A DNA stretch of 64,000 nt from Bordetella genomosp. 11 (GTDB lineage Bacteria > Pseudomonadota > Gammaproteobacteria > Burkholderiales > Burkholderiaceae_B). This document shows, in pieces, positions 17,612 to 29,694 of this stretch; positions within the stretch are counted from its first letter, which is position 1, and each line of letters begins with the position of its first letter. The position numbers were made by a program, and so were the translations under genes. The notes beneath the pieces are model-generated. The model ran no database searches and was not told the DNA's origin. It was given only the letters and a program-made list of their open reading frames with translations. The DNA lies in NCBI RefSeq assembly GCF_002261215.1, contig NZ_NEVS01000004.1, positions 3,968,001 to 4,032,000 of the forward strand, in the 5' to 3' direction.

Positions 17612-18481
17612 GTGACCGTTTCTTCCGAATTCACCACCCTTATCGCCCGGGCCGAGCGCGTCCTGGCCCAGCTCGAAGCCTATCTGCCCCCGGCGCCGCC
17701 GGACATCGACTGGAGCGCCCATGCCTTCCGCTGGCGCAAGCGCGGATCGCGCGGCTGGCTGGACGCGGTGCGCCACGTGTCGCGCATCGACCTGGACGAC
17801 CTGCAGCACATCGAACGCCAGAAAGGCATCATCGATCGCAATACACTGCACTTCCTGGAAAAGAAGCCCGCCAACAATGTATTGATGACGGGTGCTCGCG
17901 GTACCGGCAAAAGCTCGCTGGTCAAGGCCATGCTGGCGGCCTACGCGCCGCGCGGGCTGCGCCTGATCGAAGTCGACAAGTCCGACCTCGGCGACCTGGC
18001 CGATATCGTCGAGATGGTCGGGACGCGGCCGGAACGCTTCATCGTCTTCTGCGACGACCTGTCCTTCGAGGAAGGCGAAGCCGGCTACAAGGCCTTGAAG
18101 TCGGTGCTGGACGGCTCGGTGGCGGCATCGGGCGACAATGTGCTGATCTACGCGACGTCCAATCGCCGGCACCTGATGCCCGAATACATGAGCGAGAACC
18201 TGCAGGCCAAGCACCAGCCCGATGGCGAAATCCATCCCGGCGAAACCGTGGAAGAAAAGATCTCGCTGTCCGAGCGCTTCGGCCTGTGGCTGTCTTTCTA
18301 TCCCTTCCGCCAGGACGACTACCTGGACATCGTGCGCCACTGGCTGCGCGAACTCGGTTGCCCGGAAGAACACATCGAATCCTCGCGCACCGAAGCGCTG
18401 CAATGGACGATCGAGCGCGGTTCGCGGTCGGGCCGGGTGGCGTATCAGTTCGCGCGCGATTGGGCGGCCCGCCATGTCTGA
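17612..18481 (+). CDS. AAA-type ATPase of the DUF815 family
   Basis: 289 residues from a GTG start. A helical N-terminal part precedes Walker A GARGTGKSSLVKAML (about 91-105) and Walker B ERFIVFCDDLSFEE (about 138-151). The C-terminal region includes LSERFGLWLSFYPFRQDDYL, typical of DUF815. These cytoplasmic ATPases are often encoded between argJ and a mutT-type gene in betaproteobacteria; their partner is unknown. The last eight bases overlap the Nudix gene start, so the two are translated together. Confidence 0.88.
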   Translation: MTVSSEFTTLIARAERVLAQLEAYLPPAPPDIDWSAHAFRWRKRGSRGWLDAVRHVSRIDLDDLQHIERQKGIIDRNTLHFLEKKPANNVLMTGARGTGKSSLVKAMLAAYAPRGLRLIEVDKSDLGDLADIVEMVGTRPERFIVFCDDLSFEEGEAGYKALKSVLDGSVAASGDNVLIYATSNRRHLMPEYMSENLQAKHQPDGEIHPGETVEEKISLSERFGLWLSFYPFRQDDYLDIVRHWLRELGCPEEHIESSRTEALQWTIERGSRSGRVAYQFARDWAARHV

Positions 18482-19442
18482 GCAGATCGTCGACGTCGCG
18501 GCGGGGCTGATCCTGCGCCGCGACGGCAAGCTGCTGCTGGGCCAGCGCCCCGAAGGCAAGCCGTGGGCGGGCTGGTGGGAACTGCCCGGGGGCAAGCTGG
18601 AACCCGGCGAGACCGTCCTGCAGGCGCTGGCGCGCGAGCTGGACGAAGAGCTCGGCATCCAGGTGACCGCCGCGCGGCGCTGGGTCACCTATGTCCACGC
18701 CTATCCCCATACCACCGTCAGGCTGGCATTCTGCCGCGTTACCGCCTGGCAGGGCGATCCGCGCGGCCTTGAAAACCAGCGGCTGGAATGGGTCGACCCG
18801 GCCTATGCCGCCAGCGTGGGCGAACTGCTGCCCGCCACGCTGCCGCCGCTGCGCTGGCTGCGGCTGCCCGATACCTACGGCATCAGCAATATCGGCTCGC
18901 CGGCGGGCCTGCCGGGTTTCCTGGCGCGCCTGCGGCATGCGCTGGACGACGGCCTGCGGCTGGTCCAGCTGCGCGAGCCGGGCTGGCCCGACGGGCCGGC
19001 ATCGGCCAGCCTGCACGAAGCGCTGCAGCAGGTGCTGAAGCTTTGCCGGCGAAGCGGCGCCCGCGTGCTGGTGAACAGCGCGCATCCGGAACCCTGGTGG
19101 CGGGAAGCGGACGGCGTGCATTTGCGCGCCACCGATGCCGCCGCGCACGCGCAGCGCCCGCTGGCGCGGGACGGCTACTGGGTGGGCGTCTCCGTGCATG
19201 ACGCGCAACAAATGGCGCAGGCGCGCCGGCTGGACGCCGACTTCGCGGTCGTCGGCCCGGTGGCCGAAACCGCCAGCCACCCCGGCCAGGCCGGACTGGG
19301 CTGGCCGGCCTTCATGGACATCAACCGGGATGCCGGCCTGCCCGCCTATGCCATCGGCGGCCAGGGGCCGGATACCCTGGCCACGGCCCAGGAGCACGGC
19401 GCGCACGGCATCGCCGCGATCAGGGCGCTGTTCGGCGCATAG
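18474..19442 (+). CDS. Nudix hydrolase (MutT type) fused to a ThiE-like domain
   Basis: 322 residues. Residues 1-130 are a Nudix domain; the box GGKLEPGETVLQALARELDEELG carries the GX5EX7REUXEEXGU pattern (given here as its framework residues), expected to hydrolyse 8-oxo-dGTP and protect the nucleotide pool. Residues 140-322 resemble thiamine-phosphate synthase: LRLVQLREPGWP, DGVHLRATDA, VGVSVHDAQQMAQA, DFAVVGPVAET and AIGGQGPDTL. The fusion is a known bacterial architecture; the ThiE-like part may not make thiamine phosphate. Start ATG lies inside the ATPase gene. Confidence 0.9.
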   Translation: MSEQIVDVAAGLILRRDGKLLLGQRPEGKPWAGWWELPGGKLEPGETVLQALARELDEELGIQVTAARRWVTYVHAYPHTTVRLAFCRVTAWQGDPRGLENQRLEWVDPAYAASVGELLPATLPPLRWLRLPDTYGISNIGSPAGLPGFLARLRHALDDGLRLVQLREPGWPDGPASASLHEALQQVLKLCRRSGARVLVNSAHPEPWWREADGVHLRATDAAAHAQRPLARDGYWVGVSVHDAQQMAQARRLDADFAVVGPVAETASHPGQAGLGWPAFMDINRDAGLPAYAIGGQGPDTLATAQEHGAHGIAAIRALFGA

Positions 19443-19452
19443 CGCGCGCGCC

Positions 19453-21015
19453 TTATTGGCGTGGCGCGGCCGTGGATGGGGATGGCGTCGTGGACGCCGA
19501 TGGGGACGCCCGGGCGGCGGGCGAAGCGGCCCCCGGAACATTCGCGTCCGCCTGCGACATGACCGGCGCGTTCACATTGCCGTCCCAGCCGCCACCCAGC
19601 GCGGCGATCAGCTGCACGCTGGCGACCAGCCGGTTGCCCATCAGGGATATCGCCTGGCGCTCGGAACTCAACGCGGTGTTCTCCAGCACCGCCACGCTCA
19701 GGTAATCCACGATGCCTTCCTTGTACTGGTTGCGCGTCAGCTCCAGCGACTCGCGCGCGGCCTCCAGCGCGCGCCGCTGCACCTGCTGCTCGCGGTCGTA
19801 CACGCGCAGCTGGATCATGGTGTCCTCGACCTCGCGCAGCGCGCCCAGCACGACCTGCCGGTAGGCGGCCGCCTGCGAGTCATACGCGGCACGCGCGGAT
19901 TCGACCTGGGACGCGCGCAGGCCGCCGTCGAACAGGGTCTGCGCCAGGGCCGGGCCGATGGACCAGAAGCGCGCCGGCGCCGTCAGCCATTGGGCGAATT
20001 GGCCGCTGCGGAAACCGCCGTCGGCACTCAGCGTCAGGTCGGGAAACCAGGCAGCCTGCGCCACGCCGATCTGCGCATTGGCCTGCGCGGTGCGGCGTTC
20101 CGCGCCGGCGACATCGGGGCGGCGCTCCAGCAACTGCGAGGGCAGGCCCACCGGGATGGCGGGCACTTTCTGCGTGAAGGGCGCGGCGGCAATCGAAAAT
20201 CTCGAAGGCGGCTCGCCGATCAGCACCGCGATGGCGTGTTCGAACTGGCCGCGCTGCCATTCCAGGTCCACCCATTGCGCGCGGGTGTTCTCCAGCTGGG
20301 TGCGCGCCACGGCCACATCGGATTTCGCCGCCACGCCCGCGTTGTAGCGATTGATAGTCAGCTGCAGCGAGCGTTCGTTGGTCTCCACCGTCTCGCGCAG
20401 CAGCCGTTCCTGTTCGTCCAGCACGCGCAGCTGGAAATAATCCTGCGCCAGCGTGCTTTGCGCGCTCAGGCGGGCGGCGGCGAGATCCGCCGCGCTGGCC
20501 TGCGCGCCGGCCTGGCTGGCCTCCACGGAACGCCGGACGGACCCCCACAGGTCGGCTTCCCAGCTGACCGTGCCGCTGAGCGAATAGGTGTTGCCCACGG
20601 TGCCGTTGCCCGATGAAGCGCCCGTCCCGCCGCCGGATCGCGTGACGCCGGCGCCCACGCCGACGGTCGGAAAAAACGCCGACCGCGCGCCGCGCACCAG
20701 CGCCTGGGCCTGGCGGTAGTTCGCCTCGGCCTGCGCGATATCCAGATTGGCGGCATCCAGCCGGCGCATCAGATCGTCCAGCACCGGGTCCTGGTAGACC
20801 TGCCACCAGGCGCCGCGGTCGGCCAGCTCGTTGGGCCGGGCCGGTTTCCAGCCCGGCGTATCGTCCTGGCCTTCCTTGAACTGCGTGCCGACGTCCATCG
20901 CGGGGCGGACATAATCCGGGCCCACCGCGCAGGCGCCCAAGGCGCCGCACAGGGCCATCATCGAGAACAGCCGCGCCAGCGCGGCGGGCGGGCAGGGTTC
21001 GAACGAGCGGGTCAT
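19453..21015 (-). CDS. Outer-membrane efflux lipoprotein (NodT/OprM family)
   Basis: 520 residues. The lipobox LGAC precedes a cysteine near residue 29, followed by AVGPDYVRP, the standard start of OprM-type factors. Two repeated outer-membrane-efflux domains follow ([25 protein letters not shown] and [21 protein letters not shown] mark equivalent positions). It forms the trimeric exit duct for the RND pump encoded upstream; its start overlaps the second pump gene's stop by four bases. The last 40 residues are a proline/serine/threonine/alanine-rich tail. Confidence 0.93.
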   Translation of the reverse strand: MTRSFEPCPPAALARLFSMMALCGALGACAVGPDYVRPAMDVGTQFKEGQDDTPGWKPARPNELADRGAWWQVYQDPVLDDLMRRLDAANLDIAQAEANYRQAQALVRGARSAFFPTVGVGAGVTRSGGGTGASSGNGTVGNTYSLSGTVSWEADLWGSVRRSVEASQAGAQASAADLAAARLSAQSTLAQDYFQLRVLDEQERLLRETVETNERSLQLTINRYNAGVAAKSDVAVARTQLENTRAQWVDLEWQRGQFEHAIAVLIGEPPSRFSIAAAPFTQKVPAIPVGLPSQLLERRPDVAGAERRTAQANAQIGVAQAAWFPDLTLSADGGFRSGQFAQWLTAPARFWSIGPALAQTLFDGGLRASQVESARAAYDSQAAAYRQVVLGALREVEDTMIQLRVYDREQQVQRRALEAARESLELTRNQYKEGIVDYLSVAVLENTALSSERQAISLMGNRLVASVQLIAALGGGWDGNVNAPVMSQADANVPGAASPAARASPSASTTPSPSTAAPRQ

Positions 21016-24000
21016 GAATAATCCGTGGAAGGCGCGACGGCGCGCGCGGCGCGGCGGCGCCGCGCCCAGTGGCGCAGGCGATCCAGATAGAGATAAACGA
21101 CGGGCGTGGTGTACAGCGTCAGCACCTGGCTGACGAACAGGCCGCCGACGATGGTGATGCCCAGGGGCTGGCGCAGCTCCGCCCCAGTCCCGGTGGCCAG
21201 CACCAGCGGGATCGCGCCCATGATCGCCGCCAGCGTGGTCATCATGATGGGCCGGAAGCGCGTGACGCAGGCTTCGAAGATCGCTTCGCGCGGTGCCAGG
21301 CCCCGTCCGCGTTCGGCCGCCAGGGCGAAGTCGACCATCATGATGGCGTTCTTCTTGACGATGCCGATCAGCAGGAAGACGCCGATCAGCGCGATCACGG
21401 TGAACTGGCTGCGCATCAGCATCAGCGCCAGCAGGGCCCCGATCCCGGCGGACGGCAGCGTGGAAAGAATGGTGAAGGGATGCACGAAGCTTTCGTACAG
21501 GATGCCCAGCACGATATACATGGTGACCAGCGCGGCCAGGATCAGCCAGGGCTGCTGCTGCAGGGTCTGCTGCGCGGCCGCGGCCGTGCCCTGGAAGCTG
21601 GCCTGGATCTGGTCCGTCGGCAGGCCGATGCGCGCCACCGCCGCGTCCACCGCGTCGCTGGCCTGCCCCAGCGATACGCCGGGCGCCAGGCTGAACGAAA
21701 TCGTATCGGCCACGAACAGCCCCTGGTGCTGCACGCTCAGCGGCGCGCTGCCGACTTCGAACGAGGCGAACGAGGCCAGCGGCACGCGCGCGCCGCTGGC
21801 GCTGACCACATCGACGTTACGCAGCGATTGCGCGTCGCGCGCGAAACTCTGCGGGACACCCAGTATCACGTGGTACTGGTTCAACGGCCCGTACATGACC
21901 GACACCTGGCGCTGGCTGAAAGAGTTGTTCAGCACGGCGGAGATATCCGACATGCTTACCCCGAGCCGGGTGGCGGCTTCCCTATCGATCACCAGGTTGA
22001 CCTGCTGGCCTTTATCCTCGACGTCGGTATCGACATCCACCAGTTCCGGCAGCCTGGCCAGCGCCTGCTGCACGCGCGGCATCCAGGTCCGCAGCATCGA
22101 CAGGTCGCTGGCCATCAACGCGTAGTCGTACGAGCCCGTGCTGCTGGCCCGGCCGCCGATGCGGATGTCCTGCTGCGCCACCAGGAACATGCGCGCGCCG
22201 GGAATGCTTTGCAGGCGTCCGCGCAGGCGTTCGATCACTACCTCCGCCGATACGCCGCGCTGGGCCAGCGGCTTGAGCTGGATCTGCATGAAACTGCTAT
22301 TGCTGCCGCCGCGCCCGCCGGCGTAGCCGGTCATGCTCTGCACCGCGGGATCGGACAGCACGATCTTGCGCATGTATTCCAGCTTGGGCACCGTCGCCTG
22401 GAACGATGTGCCCTGGTCGACGCGGAAGAATCCCAGCAGCTGGCCGGTATCCTGGTTCGGGAAAAACCCCTTGGGCACGATGATGTACAGGTAGACGTTC
22501 AGGCACACGGTCAGCAGCAGGACCACCATGACCAGCGGGCCGTGGTTCAGCGTCCACCGCAGCGAGCGGGAATAGCCGTCGCTCAGGCGCTGGAAGCCCC
22601 GTTCGGACCACTGCCCCAGCCGGGAGAACAGCCCCGGGCGGCGTTCCGGCGGCGGCTCGTCGTCGCGCGCGCGCAGCATCCGGCCGCACATCATCGGCGT
22701 CAGGGTCAGCGACGTCACCAGCGATACCAGGATGGCCGCCGACAGCGTCACGGCGAATTCGCGGAAAAAGCGTCCCACCACCCCGCCCATCAACAGGATG
22801 GGAATGAACACGGCCACCAGCGACAGGCTCATCGACAGCACCGTGAAGCCGACCTCGCGCGCGCCGCGCATGGCCGCGCGCACCGGCGACATCCCTCTTT
22901 CGATGTAGCGCATGATGTTCTCGAGCACCACGATGGCATCGTCGACGACGAAGCCCGTGGCGACGATCAGCGCCATCAGCGATATGGTGTTCAGCGTATA
23001 GCCGCACAGGTACATGATGCTGAAGGTGCCTATCAGCGATACCGGCACGGCCACGCAGGGGATCAGCGCCGCGCGCAGGCGGCGCAGGAAAAGCAGCACC
23101 ACCACCATGACCAGGCCCACCGCGATGATGAGCGTCATCTCGGCTTCGTGCAGCGACGCCCGGATGCTGGGGCTGCGGTCCTGGGCCACCGCTAGCTGCA
23201 CCCCGCCGGGCATCTGCGCCTGCAGCCGCGGCAGTTCCTCGCGCAGCGAATCGACGACCTGGATGATGTTGGCGGCGGCCTCGCGCCGCACGATCAGCAG
23301 GATGGCCTTGCGTTCATTGTAGAAGCCGGTCTGGAACAGGTCCTCGACCGAATCCTCGACCGTGGCCACGTCGGACAGCCGCACCGGGGCGCCGTCGCGC
23401 CACGCGACGATGAGCGGGCGGTACTGCGCCGCCTTGCTCAGCTGGTCGCTGGCCATGATGGTCCACTGGTATTGGCCGCTGTCGATAAACCCCTTGGGCC
23501 GGTTGGCGTTGGCATTGGACAGCGCCGTGCGCACCTCGTCCAGCGACACCCCGCGGCTGGTCAGCGCGCCGGGCAACACCTCCACCCGCACCGCGGGCAG
23601 CGAGCTGCCGCCCACCGTCACGTCGCCCACGCCGTTCACCTGCGACAGCTTCTGCGCCACGATGGTGGAGGCCAGGTCGTACAGCTCGCCCTGCGTGTGC
23701 GTGTCCGAGGTCAGCGCCAGCGTCATGATGGGCGCCGCCGACGGATTCGCCTTGCGATAGGTGGGATTGCTTTTCAGGCCGCTGGGCAGCAGCGTGCGCG
23801 AGGCATTGATGGCCGCCTGCACGTCGCGCGCGGCGCCGTCGATGTCGCGGCTAAGGTCGAATTGCAGCGTGATGCGCGTGGAACCCTGCGTGCTGCTGGA
23901 CGTCATCTCGGTCACGCCGGCGATGGCGCCCAATGCGCGCTCCAGCGGGGTCGCCACGCTGGACGCCATGGTCTCGGGGCTGGCCCCGGGCAGGCTGGCC

Positions 24001-24143
24001 GTGACGGAGATGGTCGGGATATCCACCTCAGGCAGGGGCGCGACCGCCAGCAGGCGGAAGGCCAGCGAGCCCGCCAGCACCACCGCCAGGGATAGCAGCG
24101 TGGTGGCCACCGGCCGCACGATAAACGGCGCCGACAGGATCAT
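21012..24143 (-). CDS. mdtC: RND efflux pump subunit, MdtC-like
   Basis: 1043 residues of the HAE1 RND family: 12 membrane segments, two large periplasmic loops, and in segment 4 the proton-relay pair in [18 protein letters not shown]. It starts [25 protein letters not shown], as MdtC does. MdtB and MdtC form a hetero-trimer that exports bile salts, novobiocin and similar compounds with proton entry. The gene overlaps the preceding RND gene and the following outer-membrane factor by four bases each. The B/C naming rests on gene order and N-terminal similarity. Confidence 0.93.
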   Translation of the reverse strand: MILSAPFIVRPVATTLLSLAVVLAGSLAFRLLAVAPLPEVDIPTISVTASLPGASPETMASSVATPLERALGAIAGVTEMTSSSTQGSTRITLQFDLSRDIDGAARDVQAAINASRTLLPSGLKSNPTYRKANPSAAPIMTLALTSDTHTQGELYDLASTIVAQKLSQVNGVGDVTVGGSSLPAVRVEVLPGALTSRGVSLDEVRTALSNANANRPKGFIDSGQYQWTIMASDQLSKAAQYRPLIVAWRDGAPVRLSDVATVEDSVEDLFQTGFYNERKAILLIVRREAAANIIQVVDSLREELPRLQAQMPGGVQLAVAQDRSPSIRASLHEAEMTLIIAVGLVMVVVLLFLRRLRAALIPCVAVPVSLIGTFSIMYLCGYTLNTISLMALIVATGFVVDDAIVVLENIMRYIERGMSPVRAAMRGAREVGFTVLSMSLSLVAVFIPILLMGGVVGRFFREFAVTLSAAILVSLVTSLTLTPMMCGRMLRARDDEPPPERRPGLFSRLGQWSERGFQRLSDGYSRSLRWTLNHGPLVMVVLLLTVCLNVYLYIIVPKGFFPNQDTGQLLGFFRVDQGTSFQATVPKLEYMRKIVLSDPAVQSMTGYAGGRGGSNSSFMQIQLKPLAQRGVSAEVVIERLRGRLQSIPGARMFLVAQQDIRIGGRASSTGSYDYALMASDLSMLRTWMPRVQQALARLPELVDVDTDVEDKGQQVNLVIDREAATRLGVSMSDISAVLNNSFSQRQVSVMYGPLNQYHVILGVPQSFARDAQSLRNVDVVSASGARVPLASFASFEVGSAPLSVQHQGLFVADTISFSLAPGVSLGQASDAVDAAVARIGLPTDQIQASFQGTAAAAQQTLQQQPWLILAALVTMYIVLGILYESFVHPFTILSTLPSAGIGALLALMLMRSQFTVIALIGVFLLIGIVKKNAIMMVDFALAAERGRGLAPREAIFEACVTRFRPIMMTTLAAIMGAIPLVLATGTGAELRQPLGITIVGGLFVSQVLTLYTTPVVYLYLDRLRHWARRRRAARAVAPSTDYS

Positions 24144-27100
24144 CGCGGCGCCTCCGCCCGTCCGCCGCGGCGGCGCCCGGCCCAGCGGTGCGACAGCCGG
24201 TCGAACATCAGGTAGATGACAGGGGTGGTGAACAGCGTCAGGACCTGGCTGACCAGCAGCCCCCCCACCATGACCAGGCCCAGCGGCTGGCGCAGCTCCG
24301 AGCCCGTGCCGGTGGACAGCATCAGCGGCACCGCGCCGAACAGCGCCGCCAGCGTGGTCATCAGGATGGGCCGGAAGCGCAGCAGCGCCGCCTCATGGAT
24401 GGCCTCGCGCGGCGGCAGGCCGCGCTTGCGCTCGGCCTCCAGGGCGAAGTCGATCATCATGATGGCGTTTTTCTTCACGATGCCGATCAGCAGGATGATG
24501 CCGATGATGCCGATCATGTCCAGTTCGGTGCGCGTGATCAGCAACGCCAGCAGCGCCCCCACGCCGGCCGATGGCAGCGTCGACAGGATGGTCACCGGAT
24601 GGATGAAGCTTTCGTACAGCACGCCCAGCACGATATACATGGTGACGACCGCGGCCAGGATCAGCCACAGCGTGCTGGTCAGCGAATTCTGGAACGCCTG
24701 GGCCGCGCCCTGGAAGCGGGTCTCGATGCCGGCGGGCACGCCCATGTCCTGTTCCGCGGCATGAATCGCGGTCACCGCGTCCGACAGCGAAGCACCCGGC
24801 GCCAGGTTGAACGACACGGTCACCATCGGGAACTGGTCCAGGCGGTTGATCGCCAGCACCGTACTGGACTCGCTGATGCGCGCGATGCTGGACAGCGGCA
24901 CCTGCGAGCCGCTGGACGTCGGCACGTAGATCTGCGACAAGGAATCGGGTCCGCGGCTGAACTGCGGCTGCACCTCCAGCACCACGCGGTACTGGGCGGA
25001 CTGCGTGAAGATGGTGGAGATCAGCCGCTGGCCGAATGCGTTGTACAGGGCCTCGTCGATGACGGCGGCGGTAATGCCCAGCCGGGAGGCCGCATCGCGG
25101 TCGATGTCGATGTAGGTCTCCAGCCCTTCATCCTGCAGATCGTCGGTCACATCGGCCAGCTGCGGCAGCTGGCGCAGCCGGTCCACGACACGCGGCGTCC
25201 ACGCGCTGAGCAGCTTCAGGTCCGGATTCGACAGCGTCAGCTGGTACTGCGTGCGGCTGATCCGGTCCTCGATGGTCAGGTCCTGCACCGGCTGCATATA
25301 GACGGTCATGCCTTGCATCCCGGCCAGCGCCTGGCGCAGCCGCGCCAGCACTTCCGTCATCGATCCGTTGCGCTCGCCCCGCGGCTTCAGTGCGATCTGG
25401 ATGCGCCCGGCGCTTAGCGTGGCGTTGCTGCCGTCCACGCCGATGAACGACGACACGGTCTGCACGTCGGGATCGGCCAGGATGATGCGCGCGGCCTCCT
25501 GCTGGCGCTCCGCCATGGCCGGGAAAGAGATGGTCTGCGACGCCTGCGTAATCGCCTGGATGAGCCCGGTGTCCTGGGACGGGAAGAAGCCCTTGGGCAC
25601 GACGGTATACAGCAGGGCGGTAAGGGCGAACGTGGCCAGCGCCACCAGCAGCGTCAGCGGCTGGTGGTCCAGCACGACCCGCAACATGCGGTCGTAGCCG
25701 GCGATGGTCCGGTCGATCAGGGAACCTGTCCACTCGTGGAAACGGCCGTGATGGGCAACCCGCTGCCCGGGCTCGGGCACCACGGTTTCGGCTTCGGCGC
25801 CAGGCAGGGGACGGCCGGCTGCGTCGCGGCGCACGCGCTTGCCTTCCTGGCGCAGCAACCGCGCGCACATCATGGGCGTCAGCGTCAGCGACACCAGCAG
25901 GGAAATCAGGATGGATACCGCCAGCGTGATGGCGAATTCGCGAAACAGCCGCCCCACGACTTCCGTCATGAACAGCAGCGGGATCAATACCGCGATCAGC
26001 GAGAACGTCAGCGAAATAAGCGTGAAGCCGATCTGCCCGGCGCCCTTGAGCGCCGCCTGCAAGGGCGTTTCGCCTTCCTCGAGGTGGCGCGCGATGTTCT
26101 CGATCATCACGATCGCATCGTCCACCACGAAGCCCGTGGCGATCGTCAGCGCCATCAGGGTCAGATTGTTGATGCTGAAACCGGCCAGGTACATGATCCC
26201 GAAAGTGCCGATCAGCGACAGCGGCACCACCACGCTGGGGATCAGCGTCGCCGTCACGCTGCGCAGGAAAACGAAGGTCACCATCACCACCAGCGCCACG
26301 GAGAGCAGCAATTCGAAGCGCACGTCGGCGATCGAATCGCGTATGGTTTGCGTGCGGTCGGCCACCACGGTGACGTCCAGCGTCGCCGGCAGCGATGCGC
26401 GCAACTGCGGCAGCAGCGCGTTGATGCGATCGACGACATCGATGACGTTCGCGCCGGGCTGGCGCTGCACGTTCAGCAGCACCGCCGGCTTGTCGCCCGC
26501 CCACGCGGCCTGGCGCACGTCCTCGGCGCCCTGCACCGCCTTGGCGACGTCCGACAGGCGCACCGGCGCGTTGTTGCGGTAGGCGATGATCAGGTCGTTG
26601 TAGTCCGTGGGCGCCTTCAGCTGGTCGTTCGCGTTGATGGTCGTCGAACGCCGCGGGCCGTCCAGGTTGCCCTTGGGTTGATTGACGTTGGCCGCGACGA
26701 TGGCGGTCCGCAGGTCCGACATCGATAGCCCGTTGGCCGCCAGCGCCTGCGGATTGACCTGCACGCGCACCGCGGGACGCTGGCCGCCCGCGATACTGAC
26801 CAGGCCCACGCCGGGAATCTGCGACAGCTTCTGGGCCATGCGGGTATCGATCAGGTCGCGTACCTGCGGCAGCGGCATGGTCGGCGAGGTGATGCCCAGC
26901 GTCAGCACCGGCGCATCCGCCGGATTGACCTTGTTATACGTCGGCGGCAGCGGCAGGTCCGTCGGCAGCAGATTGGACGCGGCGTTGATGGCCGCCTGCA
27001 CTTCCTGTTCGGCCACGTCCAGCGAGATATCCAGCGTGAACTGCAGGGTGATGACCGATGCGCCGCCCGAACTCGTGGAGGACATCTGGTTCAGGCCCGG

Positions 27101-27322
27101 CATCTGCCCGAACTGCCGCTCCAGGGGGGATGTGACCAGCGAGGTCATCACATCCGGGCTGGCGCCGGGATAGAGCGTGACGACCTGGATCGTGGGGTAA
27201 TCGACTTCCGGCAGCGCCGCGACCGGCAACAGGCGATAGGCGATCAGCCCCGCGATCAGGATGGCCACCATCGAAAGCGTGGTGGCGACGGGCCGCAGGA
27301 TGAAGAGGCGCGACGGGCTCAC
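24140..27322 (-). CDS. mdtB: RND efflux pump subunit, MdtB-like
   Basis: 1060 residues, same family and topology as its neighbour; the proton-relay aspartates are in [19 protein letters not shown]. It begins [23 protein letters not shown] cytoplasmic loop after segment 6 carries a charged insertion (about residues 505-535, [17 protein letters not shown]) that lengthens it compared with its partner. It is first of the two pump genes and overlaps the adaptor gene by four bases. Two non-identical RND genes in tandem are the hallmark of MdtABC systems. Confidence 0.93.
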   Translation of the reverse strand: MSPSRLFILRPVATTLSMVAILIAGLIAYRLLPVAALPEVDYPTIQVVTLYPGASPDVMTSLVTSPLERQFGQMPGLNQMSSTSSGGASVITLQFTLDISLDVAEQEVQAAINAASNLLPTDLPLPPTYNKVNPADAPVLTLGITSPTMPLPQVRDLIDTRMAQKLSQIPGVGLVSIAGGQRPAVRVQVNPQALAANGLSMSDLRTAIVAANVNQPKGNLDGPRRSTTINANDQLKAPTDYNDLIIAYRNNAPVRLSDVAKAVQGAEDVRQAAWAGDKPAVLLNVQRQPGANVIDVVDRINALLPQLRASLPATLDVTVVADRTQTIRDSIADVRFELLLSVALVVMVTFVFLRSVTATLIPSVVVPLSLIGTFGIMYLAGFSINNLTLMALTIATGFVVDDAIVMIENIARHLEEGETPLQAALKGAGQIGFTLISLTFSLIAVLIPLLFMTEVVGRLFREFAITLAVSILISLLVSLTLTPMMCARLLRQEGKRVRRDAAGRPLPGAEAETVVPEPGQRVAHHGRFHEWTGSLIDRTIAGYDRMLRVVLDHQPLTLLVALATFALTALLYTVVPKGFFPSQDTGLIQAITQASQTISFPAMAERQQEAARIILADPDVQTVSSFIGVDGSNATLSAGRIQIALKPRGERNGSMTEVLARLRQALAGMQGMTVYMQPVQDLTIEDRISRTQYQLTLSNPDLKLLSAWTPRVVDRLRQLPQLADVTDDLQDEGLETYIDIDRDAASRLGITAAVIDEALYNAFGQRLISTIFTQSAQYRVVLEVQPQFSRGPDSLSQIYVPTSSGSQVPLSSIARISESSTVLAINRLDQFPMVTVSFNLAPGASLSDAVTAIHAAEQDMGVPAGIETRFQGAAQAFQNSLTSTLWLILAAVVTMYIVLGVLYESFIHPVTILSTLPSAGVGALLALLITRTELDMIGIIGIILLIGIVKKNAIMMIDFALEAERKRGLPPREAIHEAALLRFRPILMTTLAALFGAVPLMLSTGTGSELRQPLGLVMVGGLLVSQVLTLFTTPVIYLMFDRLSHRWAGRRRGGRAEAPR

Positions 27323-28659
27323 GGCGCGGTCCGCGCTGGCGCGCTTGGGGTGGCGGTAGCCGGTCCCGCGCCCAGCGACGCGCCAGGCGTGGGCGGCGTG
27401 ACGTCGGCGGCATCGGTCACCACCTCGACCCTGGCGCCGGCCCGCAAGCGGTCAGTGCCTTCGGTGACGACGCGGTCGCCCGGCTTGAGTCCGTCGGTCA
27501 CGACCACCAGATCGCCGCTGACGGGGCCCAGCTTCAGCTGCCGCACGACCACGGTATTGTCCGGCTGCGCCACGAACACGAACGGTCCTTGCGACCCGCG
27601 CTGCACCGCGCCGTTGGGAATCACCGTCATGCCCTTGCGCGTTTCGACCAGCAGCTGGATGTTGACGAACTGGTTGGGGAAAAGCGCATCGTCGGCGTTG
27701 TCGAAGCGCGCCTTCAGCTTGACGGTACCCGTGCTGACGTCGATCTGGTTGTCCAGGGTTTCCAGCACGCCGGTCGCCAGGCGTTTGGTATTGGCGCGGT
27801 CCCAGGCATCCACGCGCAGCGTCCTGCCTTGCCGCAGTTGGTCGCGTACCTCGGGCAGCTGCGTTTCCGGCAGCGTGAAAATCACGGCGATGGGCTGGGT
27901 CTGGGTGATCACCACCAGCCCCGTGGTATCGCCGGAGGACACCAGATTGCCGGGATCGACCTGGCGCAGGCCCAGGCGTCCGTCGATGGGCGCGGTGATG
28001 CGCGCGAACGTCAATTGCAGGCGCGCGTTATCCACATTGGCCTGGTCGGTCTTCAGCGTGCCCTCGAACTGGCGGACCAGCGCGGCCTGGGTATCCACCT
28101 GCTGCTTGGCGATGGAATCCTGCTTGAACAGGGCCTGGTAGCGCGCCAGGTCGCGCCGCGCGTTTTCCAACTGCGCCTGGTTCTGCTGTTGCGTCCCCAG
28201 CGCCTGCTGCAATTGCACGTTGAAAGGACGCGGGTCCACCTGCGCCAGCACATCGCCCGCCTTGACGTGCTGCCCTTCCTTGAAATTGACCTGCACCAGT
28301 TCGCCATCGACGCGGCTGCGTACCGTGACGGTGTTGTAGGCGGTAACCGTCCCGAGGGCCGGCAGCGAAATATCCACGTCCTTGACGGCGGCGGCATAGA
28401 CGCGCACGGGCACCGGCGGCTCGGCCATGGGGCCCGGCGCGCCGCCGGGCCGATGGCGCGCCCCGCCGCCTCCGCCGCCGGCGGCCGCCCCCGTTCGATG
28501 GCCGGCGGCGCCCACGCGGGCCTGCCCGCCCGTCTCGACGCCGGCCTTGGGCCGGAATACCAGCCAGGCGATGCCGGCCAGGACGATGATCGCGACGATC
28601 CACGCGACAAGGCGCCGGCGAGACCGGGGAGCTGGGGAAACGGAGGGACGGTCGGACAT
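27319..28659 (-). CDS. mdtA: RND efflux periplasmic adaptor, MdtA-like
   Basis: 446 residues from ATG 28659; an in-frame TTG nine bases upstream is a less likely start. A membrane anchor lies at about residues 16-36, then a glycine/proline-rich linker, then the adaptor core: lipoyl halves around [34 protein letters not shown] (split by the hairpin) and [23 protein letters not shown], a coiled-coil hairpin ([20 protein letters not shown]), beta-barrel and membrane-proximal domains. It links the pump to the outer-membrane factor. First gene of the leftward operon; the promoter should lie in 28660-28871. Confidence 0.92.
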   Translation of the reverse strand: MSDRPSVSPAPRSRRRLVAWIVAIIVLAGIAWLVFRPKAGVETGGQARVGAAGHRTGAAAGGGGGGARHRPGGAPGPMAEPPVPVRVYAAAVKDVDISLPALGTVTAYNTVTVRSRVDGELVQVNFKEGQHVKAGDVLAQVDPRPFNVQLQQALGTQQQNQAQLENARRDLARYQALFKQDSIAKQQVDTQAALVRQFEGTLKTDQANVDNARLQLTFARITAPIDGRLGLRQVDPGNLVSSGDTTGLVVITQTQPIAVIFTLPETQLPEVRDQLRQGRTLRVDAWDRANTKRLATGVLETLDNQIDVSTGTVKLKARFDNADDALFPNQFVNIQLLVETRKGMTVIPNGAVQRGSQGPFVFVAQPDNTVVVRQLKLGPVSGDLVVVTDGLKPGDRVVTEGTDRLRAGARVEVVTDAADVTPPTPGASLGAGPATATPSAPARTAP

Positions 28660-28871
28660 GGGGGCCAAAGGGGGACGCTACCGGGACCCGCTATTGTCCA
28701 TCAGACAACTCTGGTTTTATAGCAAGGCCGCGCCGTTTGAAATCCGCCGCAACAGGTATCCTGCCCGGGAGTTCCGCCCCGGAGGACGCAGGGCAGCAGC
28801 CGGAGGGCGCCGGGCGGGGTATTTCAGGCGGGGGGACAGTGGCGGCGGGTGACGGGCGGGCGGCTGGCCGC

Positions 28872-29621
28872 TCACGCGCAGAGGGACATTTCGAAACGAA
28901 CGTCGCGCGCCACCTGCTGCGGCTTGAGCTCCCCGTCCTGGACGGAAAACCGTATCCAGATCATGTACTTATTGGCGCTGATCTCGGGAAAGATCCCGCT
29001 TTCGCCATCGACCCACACGCGCAGCAGCTGGTGCGCCTTGCCTGCCAGCATCTGCTGGTAGGTACCCTGTTCGGCCACGGCCTGGACCCGCCGGCCGGAT
29101 TCGCGCAGCAGCCGCAAACCGATCTGCAGCCCCTCGTGCAAGGGGAGCAAGGGCTCTATCCAGGATTGCAGGTCGGCGCAGCGCACGGCTTCGGGCTTCT
29201 GCTGCCAGGCGTAATACGACGGCATTTCGATCTGGGTACCGCCGCCGGGCACGGCCAGGCGTCCGCGCAGGCTGACCAGCCATTCGTTTTCCCGCAACGG
29301 CTGGCCGGTCTTGCCCTGGCTGACCAGGGACGCGCTGGTCTTTTCCATATCGCGCAGCATGCCTTCCAGCGCATCCTGCGCCACGCCGGGGTGATCGCGC
29401 AGCGCCACCAGCTGCAGCCGCTGCCGTTCGATATCCTGCAGCACCGAGCTCTTCACGTCCGTGCGTTCGATGGCGTCGAGGATATCGAAAATAGTACCGA
29501 CGGCGATCTGGTGATTCTTGGGATCACCCGGGCGCGCGAAGAAGAACAGCCGGTCGAAGAGATATTCCAGCCGCAGATACGCCCGGATACGCTCATTGAA
29601 GGGATATTCGTAAAGGATCAC
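28872..29621 (-). CDS. zapD: Cell-division protein ZapD
   Basis: 249 residues of the DUF1342/ZapD family from a GTG start: VILYEYPFNERIRAYLRLEYLFDRL at the start (initiator read as M), a helical domain to about residue 110, then a beta domain ending near YMIWIRFSVQDGEL. ZapD crosslinks FtsZ protofilaments at the division ring. It follows coaE by 73 bases, in the usual pilD-coaE-zapD order. The small zinc protein gene yacG, which often follows zapD, is not seen here. Confidence 0.95.
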   Translation of the reverse strand: MILYEYPFNERIRAYLRLEYLFDRLFFFARPGDPKNHQIAVGTIFDILDAIERTDVKSSVLQDIERQRLQLVALRDHPGVAQDALEGMLRDMEKTSASLVSQGKTGQPLRENEWLVSLRGRLAVPGGGTQIEMPSYYAWQQKPEAVRCADLQSWIEPLLPLHEGLQIGLRLLRESGRRVQAVAEQGTYQQMLAGKAHQLLRVWVDGESGIFPEISANKYMIWIRFSVQDGELKPQQVARDVRFEMSLCA

Positions 29622-29694
29622 GCTGGATACAGGCCCGTCGTAAAACCGGTCGCAACCGAAGTCGCGCCGAAGTTGTCATGGATGCCGGCCGCGA

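Noticed and set aside
21069..23195. 708-codon rightward open frame
   Set aside because: Antisense to the MdtC-like gene; H/Q/R-rich shadow protein.
28660..28871. yacG gene expected after zapD
   Set aside because: No frame with paired CxxC motifs is present between zapD and the efflux operon.
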